From contig CBDHEI010000002.1 of NCBI GenBank assembly GCA_965262055.1, positions 2,604,001 through 2,668,000 on the forward strand: a DNA stretch of 64,000 nt, in the 5' to 3' direction. Under the pieces are notes generated by a model. It searched no databases, was not told the DNA's origin, and was given only the letters and a program-made list of their open reading frames with translations. This document shows, piece after piece, positions 9,086-17,344 of the stretch; the stretch's first letter is position 1, and every line of letters begins with the position of its first letter. The position numbers were made by a program, and so were the translations under genes. The DNA comes from G958296245 sp965262055. Lineage in GTDB: Bacteria; Chloroflexota; Dehalococcoidia; Lucifugimonadales; G958296245.

Positions 9086-9448
9086 ATGGACCGTTCGCAG
9101 TTCGAGAAGCTGGTGCGGCAGGCGCTTGAGGAGATACCCGGCGGGCTGCTGGCGTTCCTCGATAACGTAGACGTCATGGTCGAGGACTGGCCGGCGCGGG
9201 ACCAGCTTGGCGGTCACGTGCTCGAGGATGGGGAGGTGCTGCTCGGGCTGTACGAGGGCATACCTCTGACGGAGCGGTCGGACTACGGGATGGTGTTGCC
9301 TGACAGGATCACGCTGTTCCAGGAGGCCATCGAGTCGGTCTGCGACAGCCCTGAGGAGGTGGTGGAGGAGATCAGGAAGACGGTGGTGCACGAGGTGGCC
9401 CACCACTTCGGCATCGACGACGACAGGCTGTCGGAGCTGGGGGTTTAG
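9086..9448 (+). CDS. Zincin-like metallopeptidase (PF06262/DUF1025 family)
   Basis: A 120-residue protein of the small minimal-zincin family. The zinc site is the C-terminal HEVAHHFGIDD (residues 102-112): HExxH with a downstream aspartate as third ligand. The family's LFQEAI and VVHEVAHHFG helices are both present. The frame is open 18 codons further upstream, but the ATG used here gives the normal family length and sits just after a TACACT box, so a leaderless message is likely. The substrate is unknown. It is a single gene with a divergent upstream neighbour. Confidence 0.85.
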   Translation: MDRSQFEKLVRQALEEIPGGLLAFLDNVDVMVEDWPARDQLGGHVLEDGEVLLGLYEGIPLTERSDYGMVLPDRITLFQEAIESVCDSPEEVVEEIRKTVVHEVAHHFGIDDDRLSELGV

Positions 9449-9560
9449 GAACGGGCCAAGGCTCGTGTTGGCGGTGGCCGGGAGCGCCCTAGACCTGGCA
9501 GTGCTACTATTCGATTCCGTCTCAAGACTATCAGGCCACAACAGCAGCGGTGAGTGAGCC

Positions 9561-9833
9561 TTGCCTTCTCCTCTGATAGACATTCCCTGCGACGATATCT
9601 TCAGGAACGATCGATTGGGTTTAGAGCCCGCGATCGAGAGCCGGACTGCTGCCATACTGTCTCGCAGTCCCCAGGCTATCGCAATCGATGGACGCTGGGG
9701 CACTGGGGGAGCAGACAGGTTTCTGACGCTGGTTTCTATGGGAATAGACTCCGCACACCAAACAGCGAATGTCTTGAAGTCGCCCGCAACATCAGTCACG
9801 GAGTGGCTAATAATGGGTAAGGTATTTTGTTGA
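9561..9833 (+). pseudogene. Truncated, P-loop-defective KAP-type NTPase N-terminus
   Basis: About 90 residues that look like the beginning of a KAP-family P-loop protein: IDIPCDDIFRNDRLG, then a helix, then AIDGRWGTG followed by a phenylalanine-leucine segment. In intact KAP proteins the loop continues GTGKT; here it reads GTGGAD, so the Walker lysine is lost, and the remaining several hundred residues are absent. It starts at a weak TTG and its stop overlaps the next frame by 7 nt. I read it as the remnant of a KAP ATPase whose body has been lost or replaced. The KAP assignment rests on motif memory, not a search. Confidence 0.5.
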
Positions 9834-11401
9834 AGATTGGCTTTCCGACCAGCAAGATATCTATGGCGAAGCACGTGGTATCCCGACTGACCTCGGTTGG
9901 GCGCATCAAGGCCAAGTATCGCCAGATGTACCGTCGGCACATGAGCGACTCTCATGTCAAGGATATCCTAAGGCACTACAAAGAACGCGACCCCAAGGAG
10001 AACCAAGACTCCACTCCACCTGACCATGAGTTTGTCGACCTGATATGTCTGTGGGCGGTGGAATTTTATACACCTGCTCATACGGATGACTTGGTTGACA
10101 ATCTGAGGAAACTCGGTTGGGGTGAGGGCGACAGCAGAGGCGATTCGAGTAATCCCATAGCCTGGGTTGAGGGTCTGCGGCGCCATCACTATGGCGTGGG
10201 ATGGATGAATCTTGGGATGCTGACTCCAAGGGAATCAGAGCCCGTCATCGGCGGACTGAGTCACAGCGTCCACTTGCCCAGCAACGTCAAGTATGCATTG
10301 GCTGGGATCTACTCGCTGACTCCATCACTAATCGGAGTTGTTGTGTGTTTTGTTTTCGAAGAACCTTCATCAGGATTATTTGACAAGACCTTTAGGGCCG
10401 ACCGTAGCACCTATGTGACACGGACCGGAACTGGGTGGCGATTTCATGGTCCAGCCGACCAAAAGAGGGACGGCGTCACACAAATCCGTGCGGATTTGTC
10501 GCAACTCGCCGCCGACTGGTTTTCCAAGAACCTCCCTGGCTTGTTTTCCTCGGGGCTCTTGAATGGTGAGATACCAACATGCGAACTGATTGCAACACGC
10601 GTAGCTGAACCATTCCCGTCGCACACTTCAGGTGCACGTCATCTCTTTGAGTATTCAGGGCTATTGGGAATAGAACGAGCTCTTGATATTTGGCAACATA
10701 AGGATGACTCGGGTCTGAAACTCAAGCTTCCAGGTGATGGGGAGCGCGGTCCACGATACCATGCAATTCTTGCCATACGGGAGTCGAACGCCAATGGTTG
10801 TCAGGGCAACGACGTCGCTAACCAGACCACGCGGGACAAACTTCACGAACTAGACTTAGTCATACCAAACTGCCTCAGCGTGTGGGCTATTCTGCCCATG
10901 TTGGAGGGATATACTAAACACATTAAGCAGATTCGTGACTCGACGACGCTGAGACCAAAGAAGAGTAAGGATGCCGTCAGAATCCTTGAAGCCCTTCGGA
11001 GCCATGTGTCGTATAGCGTAGACATTGCCGCCGTTGCTGCCGAGTTGGCTACAAGTCGAGATGCGCTGTCCAATTTCAACTTTCTTGCTGGAGAATTTGA
11101 GGCTCGCCCCGAGGGGTCTAGCCCAAGCAAGTCCTTAGACTGGTATCTTACACGGGGAATTCGAGACCGCGCTAACTGGCTCCTCCGAACTGACAGGGCA
11201 CTTCGAGATCAATTGACGCAATATGGCTCGTTGCTGGGTACGGCAGAGAATGTTCGCTTGCAGAAGACAATTGGGTGTCTTACTTGGGTACTCGTAGTAT
11301 TTGGCGTTGCTACAATATTGATGTCTGGCCTTGCACTGACTCAAACACCTTGGTTCCATGGCGCTATAGAAAACCTTAGGAAGTTTTTCGCAATTGCGTA
11401 A
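9827..11401 (+). CDS. Orphan 524-residue protein with C-terminal membrane segment
   Basis: I do not recognise this protein. It is mostly soluble and mixed alpha/beta, with one clear hydrophobic segment near the C-terminus (TWVLVVFGVATILMSGLAL, about residues 485-505). The base composition is visibly more AT-rich than its neighbours and the codon use is less biased to G/C in third position, which suggests horizontal transfer. It starts at a TTG overlapping the KAP-like remnant; an ATG 12 codons downstream is an alternative. Linkage to a broken KAP-type ATPase and insertion beside a truncated housekeeping-type gene suggest a mobile or defence-like island, but nothing in the sequence proves that role. 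Confidence 0.6.
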   Translation: MLKIGFPTSKISMAKHVVSRLTSVGRIKAKYRQMYRRHMSDSHVKDILRHYKERDPKENQDSTPPDHEFVDLICLWAVEFYTPAHTDDLVDNLRKLGWGEGDSRGDSSNPIAWVEGLRRHHYGVGWMNLGMLTPRESEPVIGGLSHSVHLPSNVKYALAGIYSLTPSLIGVVVCFVFEEPSSGLFDKTFRADRSTYVTRTGTGWRFHGPADQKRDGVTQIRADLSQLAADWFSKNLPGLFSSGLLNGEIPTCELIATRVAEPFPSHTSGARHLFEYSGLLGIERALDIWQHKDDSGLKLKLPGDGERGPRYHAILAIRESNANGCQGNDVANQTTRDKLHELDLVIPNCLSVWAILPMLEGYTKHIKQIRDSTTLRPKKSKDAVRILEALRSHVSYSVDIAAVAAELATSRDALSNFNFLAGEFEARPEGSSPSKSLDWYLTRGIRDRANWLLRTDRALRDQLTQYGSLLGTAENVRLQKTIGCLTWVLVVFGVATILMSGLALTQTPWFHGAIENLRKFFAIA

Positions 11402-11441
11402 CACGGACGTGAAAAGGCGTTAGATAGCACGAGAGGATGCG

Positions 11442-11889
11442 TGGGCTACCGAGGCGCTGCGCATCGTGACTCCGGGTTTGTCGCCACAGCGTCCTGCTTC
11501 TGTGGACGGCGGGGTTCGGGGAGCTCCTGCTTTGGTACGTGAACCTCGAGGAGCCGCTGAAGCGCACCGCTATCGGGTTCGACTACCTGGACCAGCTTCT
11601 TGACATCGAGATTGCGGTGGACCTGTCCAGCTGGAAGTGGAAGGACGAGGACGAGCTGGATGCGGCGGCCGAGAGGGGCGTCATGACGCCGGAGGATGCG
11701 GATAGGGTCGGGGAAGAGGGGGAGAATGTGATCGCAGCGCTGGACGCAGGAGAGTCGCCGTTCGACGAGCCGTGGGAGCGGTGGCGGCCCGATCCAGTCT
11801 GGACGGCTCCCGGTCTTCCGGATGGCTGGAGCGACCTGTGCCGGTATCCGGCCCGCGGCGGGGACTTCCGAGGTATGCGTCGCGGGTGA
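11442..11889 (+). pseudogene. Truncated and frameshifted DUF402 family protein
   Basis: The downstream part reads WYVNLEEPLKRTAIGFDYLD, then DLSSWKWKDEDELDAA and ITEG-like helices to PFDEPWERW, the C-terminal two thirds of a DUF402 protein (a family that includes nucleoside-phosphate phosphatases). Reading upstream in the same frame gives RHSVLLLWTAGFGELLL before a stop. The preceding family segment ALRIVTPG is found in a different frame at about 11457-11477, so there is a frameshift near 11478. The N-terminal third is missing and the break lies close to the end of the 524-codon orphan, consistent with disruption when that island entered. Confidence 0.6.
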
Positions 11890-11952
11890 GTGGTTGCCTG
11901 CTCGGAGGCGGGAATCGTTGGCTTGCTCTTGGGGTCCTGAGTAGCGCAGAGA

Positions 11953-12099
11953 CTAGCAGGCTGCGGAAAAACTCTTCCTGACCTTCTTCAGACTCCTTCC
12001 TGTACAGGAAGGAGAAAAAATTATATCTGAGGGACACCCTCAGACTCCCGGCAAAGGGGCTCTGCCCCTCTGCACACCCCATTTTCAGCAGCCTGCTAG
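11953..12099. mobile_element. MITE-like element, copy 1
   Basis: A 147-bp non-coding element with matching ends: CTAGCAGGCTGC on the left and its exact complement on the right, with the similarity continuing into GGAAAA/TTTTCAG. Inside are three hairpins (around a CTTCCTGTACAGGAAG core, CTGAGGGACACCCTCAG, and AGGGGCTCTGCCCCT). The terminal CTAG or TA may be a target duplication. A diverged second copy lies at 36451-36596. No transposase is nearby, so it would move in trans. Confidence 0.75.
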
Positions 12100-12611
12100 G
12101 GAACCAGGAATCCTGCATATGCCCTTAGGCGTCGGGGAACGGGACCGCTCCTACTGATAGGTCCTTAGGTTCCTCACTGCGTTCGGAACTACAATTGCGG
12201 GGATGCGCCGCGTTCGGAATCACGATGGCCTTGTGAAGGCCACATAGGGGGATGGAAACGGGTGCAGTCCGTCGCTCTGCCGCAAGGTGGAGTCCATGGG
12301 TCCGGGGATGGGGTCCCGTTTTCACGGGAACGACGGAGTAGGGCGTGGCGCGGCTATTTTCGCACCAATGACGACGCCTTGCGAAGGTCATGTAACGGGG
12401 GTGAAGACAGGGTAGCCTTGGCATGAGGATTACAGACGAGACGGGTCGGCGAGGGCGGGTTTGAAACCCGCCCCTACGGAGTGCTCAAAGACTATGTTCA
12501 TGGTGACGGCCTTGGCGAGTTGGCGCCGCGTTAGGTGATGACAGTTGGGGGTGACGTGGATGTGGCGTGGGGTTCCGGTCTGTGTCTCGTGCGGCTACGA
12601 TAGGCGGCGTC
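12100..12611. other. Intergenic region with palindromic repeats
   Basis: No gene is supported here. At 12302-12338 is a small palindromic repeat (TCCCG..CGGGAAC flanked by CCGGGGATGG and GACGGAG) that recurs at 63879-63915. At 12453-12473 is a 21-bp hairpin, GGGCGGGTTT plus its complement around GA, followed by CCTAC; this kind of palindrome is dispersed in many environmental genomes. The minus-strand open frame at 12125-12424 is low-complexity repeat and not accepted. Confidence 0.5.
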
Positions 12612-13505
12612 GTGAGCAGGCAGACGCAGGCATACCTGTACGCTGGGTGCGCGGTGCTGTTGTGGTCGACCGTGGCGTCGGCGTTCAAGGTGTCGCTGCG
12701 GTATGTCGAGGCGCCGCATATGCTGCTGTACGCGGCGCTCATGTCGACGGTGGTGCTGCTCATTGCCGCGGCGTGGCAGGGCAAGCTGGGCCAGGCGTTC
12801 GCGTGCACGCCGAAGGAGTACCTGAGGTCGGCGGCGCTCGGTTTCCTCAACCCGTTCCTGTACTACCTGGTGCTGTTCGAGTCCTACGACCGGCTGCCGG
12901 CGCAGGAGGCGCTGCCGCTCAACTATACGTGGCCGCTGGTGGTGGTCATCCTCTCGGTGCCGTTCCTGAAGCAGCCGATAGGGAGGGTATCGCTGGCCGG
13001 TATCCTGGTGAGCTTCTTCGGCGTGCTGGTCATCTCTACGCGGGGCGACCTGCTGAGTTTCCGCTTCAGCGACCCGGTGGGCACGGCCCTGGCTGTGGGG
13101 AGCGCGTTCATATGGGCCACGTTCTGGCTGAGCAACGTGCGGGACGACCGGGACGAGGTGGTGAAGCTGCTGTTGAACTTCGCCTTTGGGCTGGCGTTCG
13201 TCGGCGTAGCGGCGTTCGCGCTGGCGGGCCCGCCTCCCCTGGACCTGCGCGGCATCGGAGGGTCGGCGTACGCGGGAGTCTTCGAGATGGGGGTGACGTT
13301 CCTGCTCTGGATGAGGGCGCTGTCCCTCTCGCGGACTACGGCGCAGGTCAGCAACCTGGTCTACCTGTCGCCGTTCGTGTCGCTCGTGCTCATAAGCGTG
13401 ATCGTGGGGGAGAGGATCCTGCCGTCTTCGGTGATCGGGCTGGTGTTCATCATCGGCGGCATCGTCATCCGCCGTTTCGACCGGAACGCGCCCCTGCCTG
13501 GCTGA
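12612..13505 (+). CDS. DMT superfamily (EamA) transporter
   Basis: A 297-residue inner-membrane protein with about ten hydrophobic segments arranged as two EamA repeats, the second beginning near GTALAVGSAFIWATFWLSN. Conserved features include the N-terminal AVLLWSTVASAFKV, the P-L-N-Y-T-W-P segment near residue 100 and the C-terminal LVYLSPFVSLVLISVIVGE. Proteins of this type export or import small metabolites; the substrate is not readable. A GTG at 12612 gives the normal length; the frame is open 15 codons further upstream. Confidence 0.85.
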   Translation: MSRQTQAYLYAGCAVLLWSTVASAFKVSLRYVEAPHMLLYAALMSTVVLLIAAAWQGKLGQAFACTPKEYLRSAALGFLNPFLYYLVLFESYDRLPAQEALPLNYTWPLVVVILSVPFLKQPIGRVSLAGILVSFFGVLVISTRGDLLSFRFSDPVGTALAVGSAFIWATFWLSNVRDDRDEVVKLLLNFAFGLAFVGVAAFALAGPPPLDLRGIGGSAYAGVFEMGVTFLLWMRALSLSRTTAQVSNLVYLSPFVSLVLISVIVGERILPSSVIGLVFIIGGIVIRRFDRNAPLPG

Positions 13506-13595
13506 GGGGGTATGGATAGGTGGGCAAAGGGCACTGCACACGGCCCAATGGTCAGATGCCCGATGTCAAACGAGAGCAGAGGAGAATGACCAACG

Positions 13596-14057
13596 ATGGC
13601 GACGTCGAACAACAAGATAAGCACGTTCCTATGGTTCGAGAGCAGGGCAGAGGAGGCGGCTAACTTCTACGTGTCGGTCTTCGGAAACTCGAAGATATTG
13701 AGCGTCTCAAAGGTGCCAGCGGGTCCCGCGTCGGGCGGCGCACTCGTGGAGTTCGAGCTGGAAGGCCGGAGGTTCTCAGCGCTCGACGGCGGGCCGATGT
13801 TCAGTTTCACGCCGGCGATCTCGTTCGTCGTGACGTGCGACTCCCAGGAAGAGATCGACTGCTACTGGGACAGGCTGTCCGAGGATGGGGAGCTGGGTTG
13901 GTGCGGGTGGCTCAACGACAAGTTCGGGGTGTCGTGGCAGGTGGTGCCGGAGGCGCTGCCCGAGCTGATGGAGGGGGCGCCGGAGCGGGTGATGGAGACG
14001 ATGCTGACGATGCAGAAGATCGATATCGCGCGGCTACGCGAGGTGTCTGGCGGTTGA
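13596..14057 (+). CDS. VOC family (PhnB-like) protein
   Basis: A 153-residue protein of the PhnB/3-dmu-9_3-mt type within the vicinal-oxygen-chelate superfamily. Family marks are FLWFESRAEEAANFYVSVF at the start, the central ALDGGPMFSFTPAISFVV, and CGWLNDKFGVSWQVVP near the end. The beta-alpha-beta-beta-beta repeats are complete. No enzymatic role is established for most members. A GAGGAG ribosome site lies 10 nt upstream. Single gene, not clearly in an operon. Confidence 0.88.
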   Translation: MATSNNKISTFLWFESRAEEAANFYVSVFGNSKILSVSKVPAGPASGGALVEFELEGRRFSALDGGPMFSFTPAISFVVTCDSQEEIDCYWDRLSEDGELGWCGWLNDKFGVSWQVVPEALPELMEGAPERVMETMLTMQKIDIARLREVSGG

Positions 14058-14122
14058 CGAGGACGCGCGCATGGGCCATCAGGGCCTCGTACTGCTGAAC
14101 CGGAGTTACGCGTCTCCGGTTG

Positions 14123-14566
14123 TCAGTGGCGGACGTAATCGTCCAAGACAACAACAGGCAGACGTTCAAGGCGGCTAAAGTCGCCGTCATCGGTTATGGA
14201 GAGCGTGCAGTCGGCATGTAGGGCAGTCGCCGCGTGGAGCGCGTCCGGCGTCTTCAAGCCTGTTGCGGCACGTATGAGCGCGGCACTTTCCCACAGGGCG
14301 CGTCCGGCAGGGATTAGCTTCACCTCATTGGAATCGAACAGCGCGCGAAAGAGTTGCTCGACGACGGTGTCGCCCTCACGCAGAGGCTTGATGAGCGTTT
14401 CGAGTACGGTCAGATCACTGCTCACGATAACGAACTGTCCAGCTTGAGCCTGCCGCCACATAGGTTCTAGCAACGTTCGGTAGGGCTCGATGCGCTCCAC
14501 GCTATATATGAACGCGCTCGCATCCAGGTAGATTGGCCCTGTGGGCGGCAGCGTCAGCGGTCCCAT
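14123..14566 (-). CDS. PIN-domain toxin (VapC-like ribonuclease)
   Basis: A 147-residue PIN protein. Acidic active-site candidates are Asp in IYLDASAFIYSVE, Glu in DLTVLETLIKP, Asp in LKTPDALHAATA and Asp in SITDDGDFSRL, in the order expected for a PIN nuclease that cleaves RNA. The final strand LPVVVLDDY completes the fold. Its start overlaps the upstream antitoxin-like gene by 13 nt, the usual coupled arrangement. Confidence 0.85.
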   Translation of the reverse strand: MGPLTLPPTGPIYLDASAFIYSVERIEPYRTLLEPMWRQAQAGQFVIVSSDLTVLETLIKPLREGDTVVEQLFRALFDSNEVKLIPAGRALWESAALIRAATGLKTPDALHAATALHADCTLSITDDGDFSRLERLPVVVLDDYVRH

Positions 14567-14802
14567 GATTCCCGTTCGTCCTTCAGGTAGGACTCTACGT
14601 CCTCTGCCGTCTTAAAGAGGCGATGTCCTGGCGCTTCCTCCAGAATGTCGACAGCGGACCGCTGTGATGATGGCGAAGAATGAGTTACGGTCACATTAAC
14701 GGCCTCACCTACTGGAAGCTCCTTGTCCACGAGCTCGATTTTTCCTCCAGGCAGAACCGTGGTCTTGATATGCAGCACCTTTTGCACGACTGGCTCCTTC
14801 AC
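14554..14802 (-). CDS. Antitoxin of the PIN module
   Basis: An 82-residue protein upstream of, and overlapping, the PIN toxin. It has a short swapped-hairpin-like N-terminus (TTVLPGGKIELVDKELPVGEAVNVTV) and a C-terminal segment SAVDILEEAPGHRLFKTAEDVESYLKDERESWD, a layout common in antitoxins of this PIN subgroup. The N-terminus would bind the operator and the C-terminus the toxin. The exact DNA-binding fold is not clear. Confidence 0.75.
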   Translation of the reverse strand: MKEPVVQKVLHIKTTVLPGGKIELVDKELPVGEAVNVTVTHSSPSSQRSAVDILEEAPGHRLFKTAEDVESYLKDERESWDR

Positions 14803-15006
14803 TTAGTGTGTTCGTATCATTCTACGCAATAGTAGCTGGGTCTCTCAACCGGGTCTTTGTTGCCCATCACATCGACAAGGCCTATCGTCTGAGATGACAT
14901 TATATTCGGCCTCTTACGGAAGCGGGAATCAAACCGGCCACTATAGTTCGAGGCTTTTCCTGCACCCCTGTTGCTCAATGGATGGCATGTCTGGAGGAGG
15001 TGCAAG

Positions 15007-16638
15007 TCAGGCCTCGGATGGGCCGAAGAGGTCTTCGAGGTCGCGCTCTACTTCGGCCTTGAGGTCTACGGCGTCGCGCCATCCGAGGTCGCGATAAGAC
15101 TCGGCAGAGCCGTAGTCGCGGGTCTGGAATACTACGGGCATGGGCAGGGCGTGTCCGAAGGCGAGGGCCTGTTGCTTCGACTCGAGCCGCGACAGGACGG
15201 TGCGGAGCTTGCGGCTGCCGGATACGCCTGTGAGCACGGCGTCGACGTCCTTTTCGTTGTCGAGCAGGCAGGTGATCTTGGTGCCGAGCTGGCTCATCAC
15301 CTCGTCGTCGATGCCGCTGGGGCGCTGGTCGACGATGAGGAGGGTGACGTTGTACTTGCGCATCTCGCGGGCTATGGCGCCGAAGGTGGTCTGGGAGGCG
15401 ACGGACGGGGTGAGGAACTTGTGGGCCTCCTCAATGGTGATGACGAGCGGTCGCGGCTCCTGGGCAGGGTCGCCCATGGCGCGCTCCTTGCGGTCGACGT
15501 ACCGGTCGTGGATGCGGCGGGTGAGCAGGTTGGCGACGAGGATGTATGCGGCGAGGTTGCTGCCGTAGCGTCCGAACTCGAGCACGACGTGCATGCCTCG
15601 GTCGAGGTACTCGATAATCCGGTTCACCGAGTCGTGGGCCGCCGACTTGTCCATGAAGTCGAGGCGGGCCAGGCGCCGAAGCCGGTTCTGGAGGGTGATC
15701 AGGGCGCTCTGGTTGACGTTGATGCGGTCGGCCACCTCGCCGACTTCCTCGCGCCCCGAGAGGCCCAGAAAGCTGTTCAGCCACCTACTGCCGTACTCGC
15801 GCTGCAGGGAGAAGGCGGCGTCGGCGGCGACTTCCGAGAGGCCGAGGGTCTCGCGGAGCATGGCGATATCCTCCGGCTCGACCTCCTCGTAGCCGATGCG
15901 CACCACGTAGTCGGGGTTGATCCCCCGGCGCTTCGAGCTCTCCTCGTCGAGTGAGAAGAGGGCAACCTGCGACGAGAATAGCTGCTTCAGGCCCTTGACC
16001 TCGGTGCCGCCCTCGCTGTAGCCCTTCCAGCCGTACTCGCTCTGCATGTCGAATACGAGGTTGCTGGCCCTGCGGCCCTGTAGGATGCCTATGAGCAGCA
16101 GGCGGGTGAGGAAGGTCTTACCGGTGCCACTCTTGCCGAAGACGCCGTTGCTGCGCTTGACGAGCTCCTCGACGTCGATGCAGAGCTTTGACTCCATGTC
16201 CATGGGGTTGCCGATCCAGAACCTGCGCTCGCTGGGGGCGCCGAAGACGGTCTCTATGTCGGCGTCGGTGGCGGCGGATACGGTGGAGAAGTGGGCCGGG
16301 ACGGTCTTGGCGGGCGAGGGGCCGTCCTCTCCCAGCACGGCGTCGGCTCCGCCAATGGCAAGCATGGGCTCGACCTTCAGGGCGCCATAGGCGGCGGTGC
16401 CGGAGACGACGCGGGCGATGAAGGGGTTGGAGACGTCGGGGGGCGTGCCCCTGAGGGCCCGGTCGGTCGCGTCGAGGGCGACGTCGGTGACGACACCGAA
16501 GAAGCGCATGCGCTCGCCCTGGATGCTGACGAAGGAGCCTACACGGACGTCCTCCACGGAGGCGCCGGGGTCCAGCTTAACCTCTACGCCTTCGGTCAGC
16601 GAGCCGCCGACGACCATGCCGAGCCTGCCGCCGTTCAC
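15007..16638 (-). CDS. herA: HerA-like DNA translocase/helicase ATPase
   Basis: A 543-residue hexameric-type ATPase of the HerA/FtsK clade. An N-terminal beta-barrel (about residues 1-140, HAS-barrel type) precedes Walker A GKSGTGKT (168-175). The Walker B/EEAH motif (VITIEEAHKFL) is near residue 400 and an arginine-rich VDQRPSGIDDEVMSQLGTK sensor segment follows. HerA works with the NurA nuclease at DNA ends. Its start overlaps the upstream HAS-barrel gene by 4 nt, and nurA is two genes upstream, so the pair is in one transcription unit. Bacterial HerA/NurA pairs occur as housekeeping repair factors and, in other contexts, as defence components; selB in the same run favours housekeeping. Confidence 0.88.
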   Translation of the reverse strand: MNGGRLGMVVGGSLTEGVEVKLDPGASVEDVRVGSFVSIQGERMRFFGVVTDVALDATDRALRGTPPDVSNPFIARVVSGTAAYGALKVEPMLAIGGADAVLGEDGPSPAKTVPAHFSTVSAATDADIETVFGAPSERRFWIGNPMDMESKLCIDVEELVKRSNGVFGKSGTGKTFLTRLLLIGILQGRRASNLVFDMQSEYGWKGYSEGGTEVKGLKQLFSSQVALFSLDEESSKRRGINPDYVVRIGYEEVEPEDIAMLRETLGLSEVAADAAFSLQREYGSRWLNSFLGLSGREEVGEVADRINVNQSALITLQNRLRRLARLDFMDKSAAHDSVNRIIEYLDRGMHVVLEFGRYGSNLAAYILVANLLTRRIHDRYVDRKERAMGDPAQEPRPLVITIEEAHKFLTPSVASQTTFGAIAREMRKYNVTLLIVDQRPSGIDDEVMSQLGTKITCLLDNEKDVDAVLTGVSGSRKLRTVLSRLESKQQALAFGHALPMPVVFQTRDYGSAESYRDLGWRDAVDLKAEVERDLEDLFGPSEA

Positions 16639-17231
16639 GGGGCGAGCCTCTTGAGCAGCGAGTTTAGGCGGGGGATCTGGGTGCCGAGGAGGGCGGCGAG
16701 GTCCCTGCCGGCGGCGACGAGGAAGGCCTCACGGTCGTCGTGCACGTCGGCGGCCTGCCGCAGGAAGGCGGCTGCCACGTCGTCTGGGCTGGCCACAGGC
16801 GCGGCGAGCACGCCGGGCAGGAAGTCGAGGGAGTCGCTGAGGCGACGCAGCTCGGCGGCTGTGCAGAGGGAGACGAAGGCGTGTATGCGCGGCGGGGACG
16901 GGGGCAGGTAGCGCAGGAGGCGGTCTCCGGCGACGTGGGCCACGGTGACCGCGGTGATCTCGGTGGAGAGGAGGCGGCCGAGCTGGGGGTTGCGCCTGTA
17001 TACGTCGTCGTCGGTGGCCTCGTCGTGGCCGACGGCGGTTGGGCGCCTGCCAGGGTCGAGGCTGCGCGTGGTCACCTCGCCGACTATGGCGTACACGGCG
17101 TAGTCGGCGGGTCCGCAGCGTACGAGCGCACCCAGCGGCGGGGCGTCGTAGAGGCGGTGGCACTGTGCGACGAAGCCGGAGGTGGAGGCCTCCACGACCT
17201 CGCCGACGCGGGCTTCGTCCGGCGTCGTCAC
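16635..17231 (-). CDS. HAS-barrel domain protein, HerA/NurA partner
   Basis: A 198-residue protein beginning with a beta-barrel segment (ARVGEVVEASTSGFVAQC through ALVRCGPADYAVYAIVGEVTTRS) resembling the HAS barrel found at the N-terminus of HerA ATPases. It is followed by a helical C-terminal half with FLRQAADVHDDREAFLVAAGRDLAALLG. It lies between nurA and herA and is coupled to both sides: GTGA overlap with the small ORF upstream and a 4-nt overlap with herA downstream. A GGAG lies a few bases before its GTG start. It probably acts as a structural adaptor; this is inference from position. Confidence 0.75.
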   Translation of the reverse strand: MTTPDEARVGEVVEASTSGFVAQCHRLYDAPPLGALVRCGPADYAVYAIVGEVTTRSLDPGRRPTAVGHDEATDDDVYRRNPQLGRLLSTEITAVTVAHVAGDRLLRYLPPSPPRIHAFVSLCTAAELRRLSDSLDFLPGVLAAPVASPDDVAAAFLRQAADVHDDREAFLVAAGRDLAALLGTQIPRLNSLLKRLAP

Positions 17232-17323
17232 TGCTCCAGCCTTGCCATGCAGAAGCTGTCCACAAGCTCACGCAGGATGTGGCAGTCGTCTTCGTTGACG
17301 GCGCGTACAGTGACGTTGCTCAT
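17228..17323 (-). CDS. 31-codon ORF inside the herA/nurA operon
   Basis: A short ORF in the 114-nt space between nurA and the HAS-barrel gene. It starts with ATG 21 nt after the nurA stop, begins MSNVTVRAVNEDDCHILREL and ends in CMARLEQ. Its TGA overlaps the GTG of the next gene as GTGA. Only 6 of the 31 third positions are A or T, like the flanking genes. It has two cysteines and a helical, acidic middle. No ribosome site is visible, so it may be translated by coupling to nurA, or it may simply carry ribosomes to the HAS-barrel start. I do not recognise it. Confidence 0.45.
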   Translation of the reverse strand: MSNVTVRAVNEDDCHILRELVDSFCMARLEQ

Positions 17324-17344
17324 GGGGGTGCGTGACCGCTCAGG

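Noticed and set aside
12125..12424. 99-codon minus-strand frame
   Set aside because: Made of dispersed repeat sequence with a peptide pattern seen as a repeat translation in many environmental genomes; no ribosome site.
14915..14955. tRNA T-arm-like sequence (GGTTTGATTCCCGC on the minus strand)
   Set aside because: The arms do not pair as a T-stem and no acceptor or anticodon stem is found around it. No tRNA or rRNA gene was found anywhere in the window.
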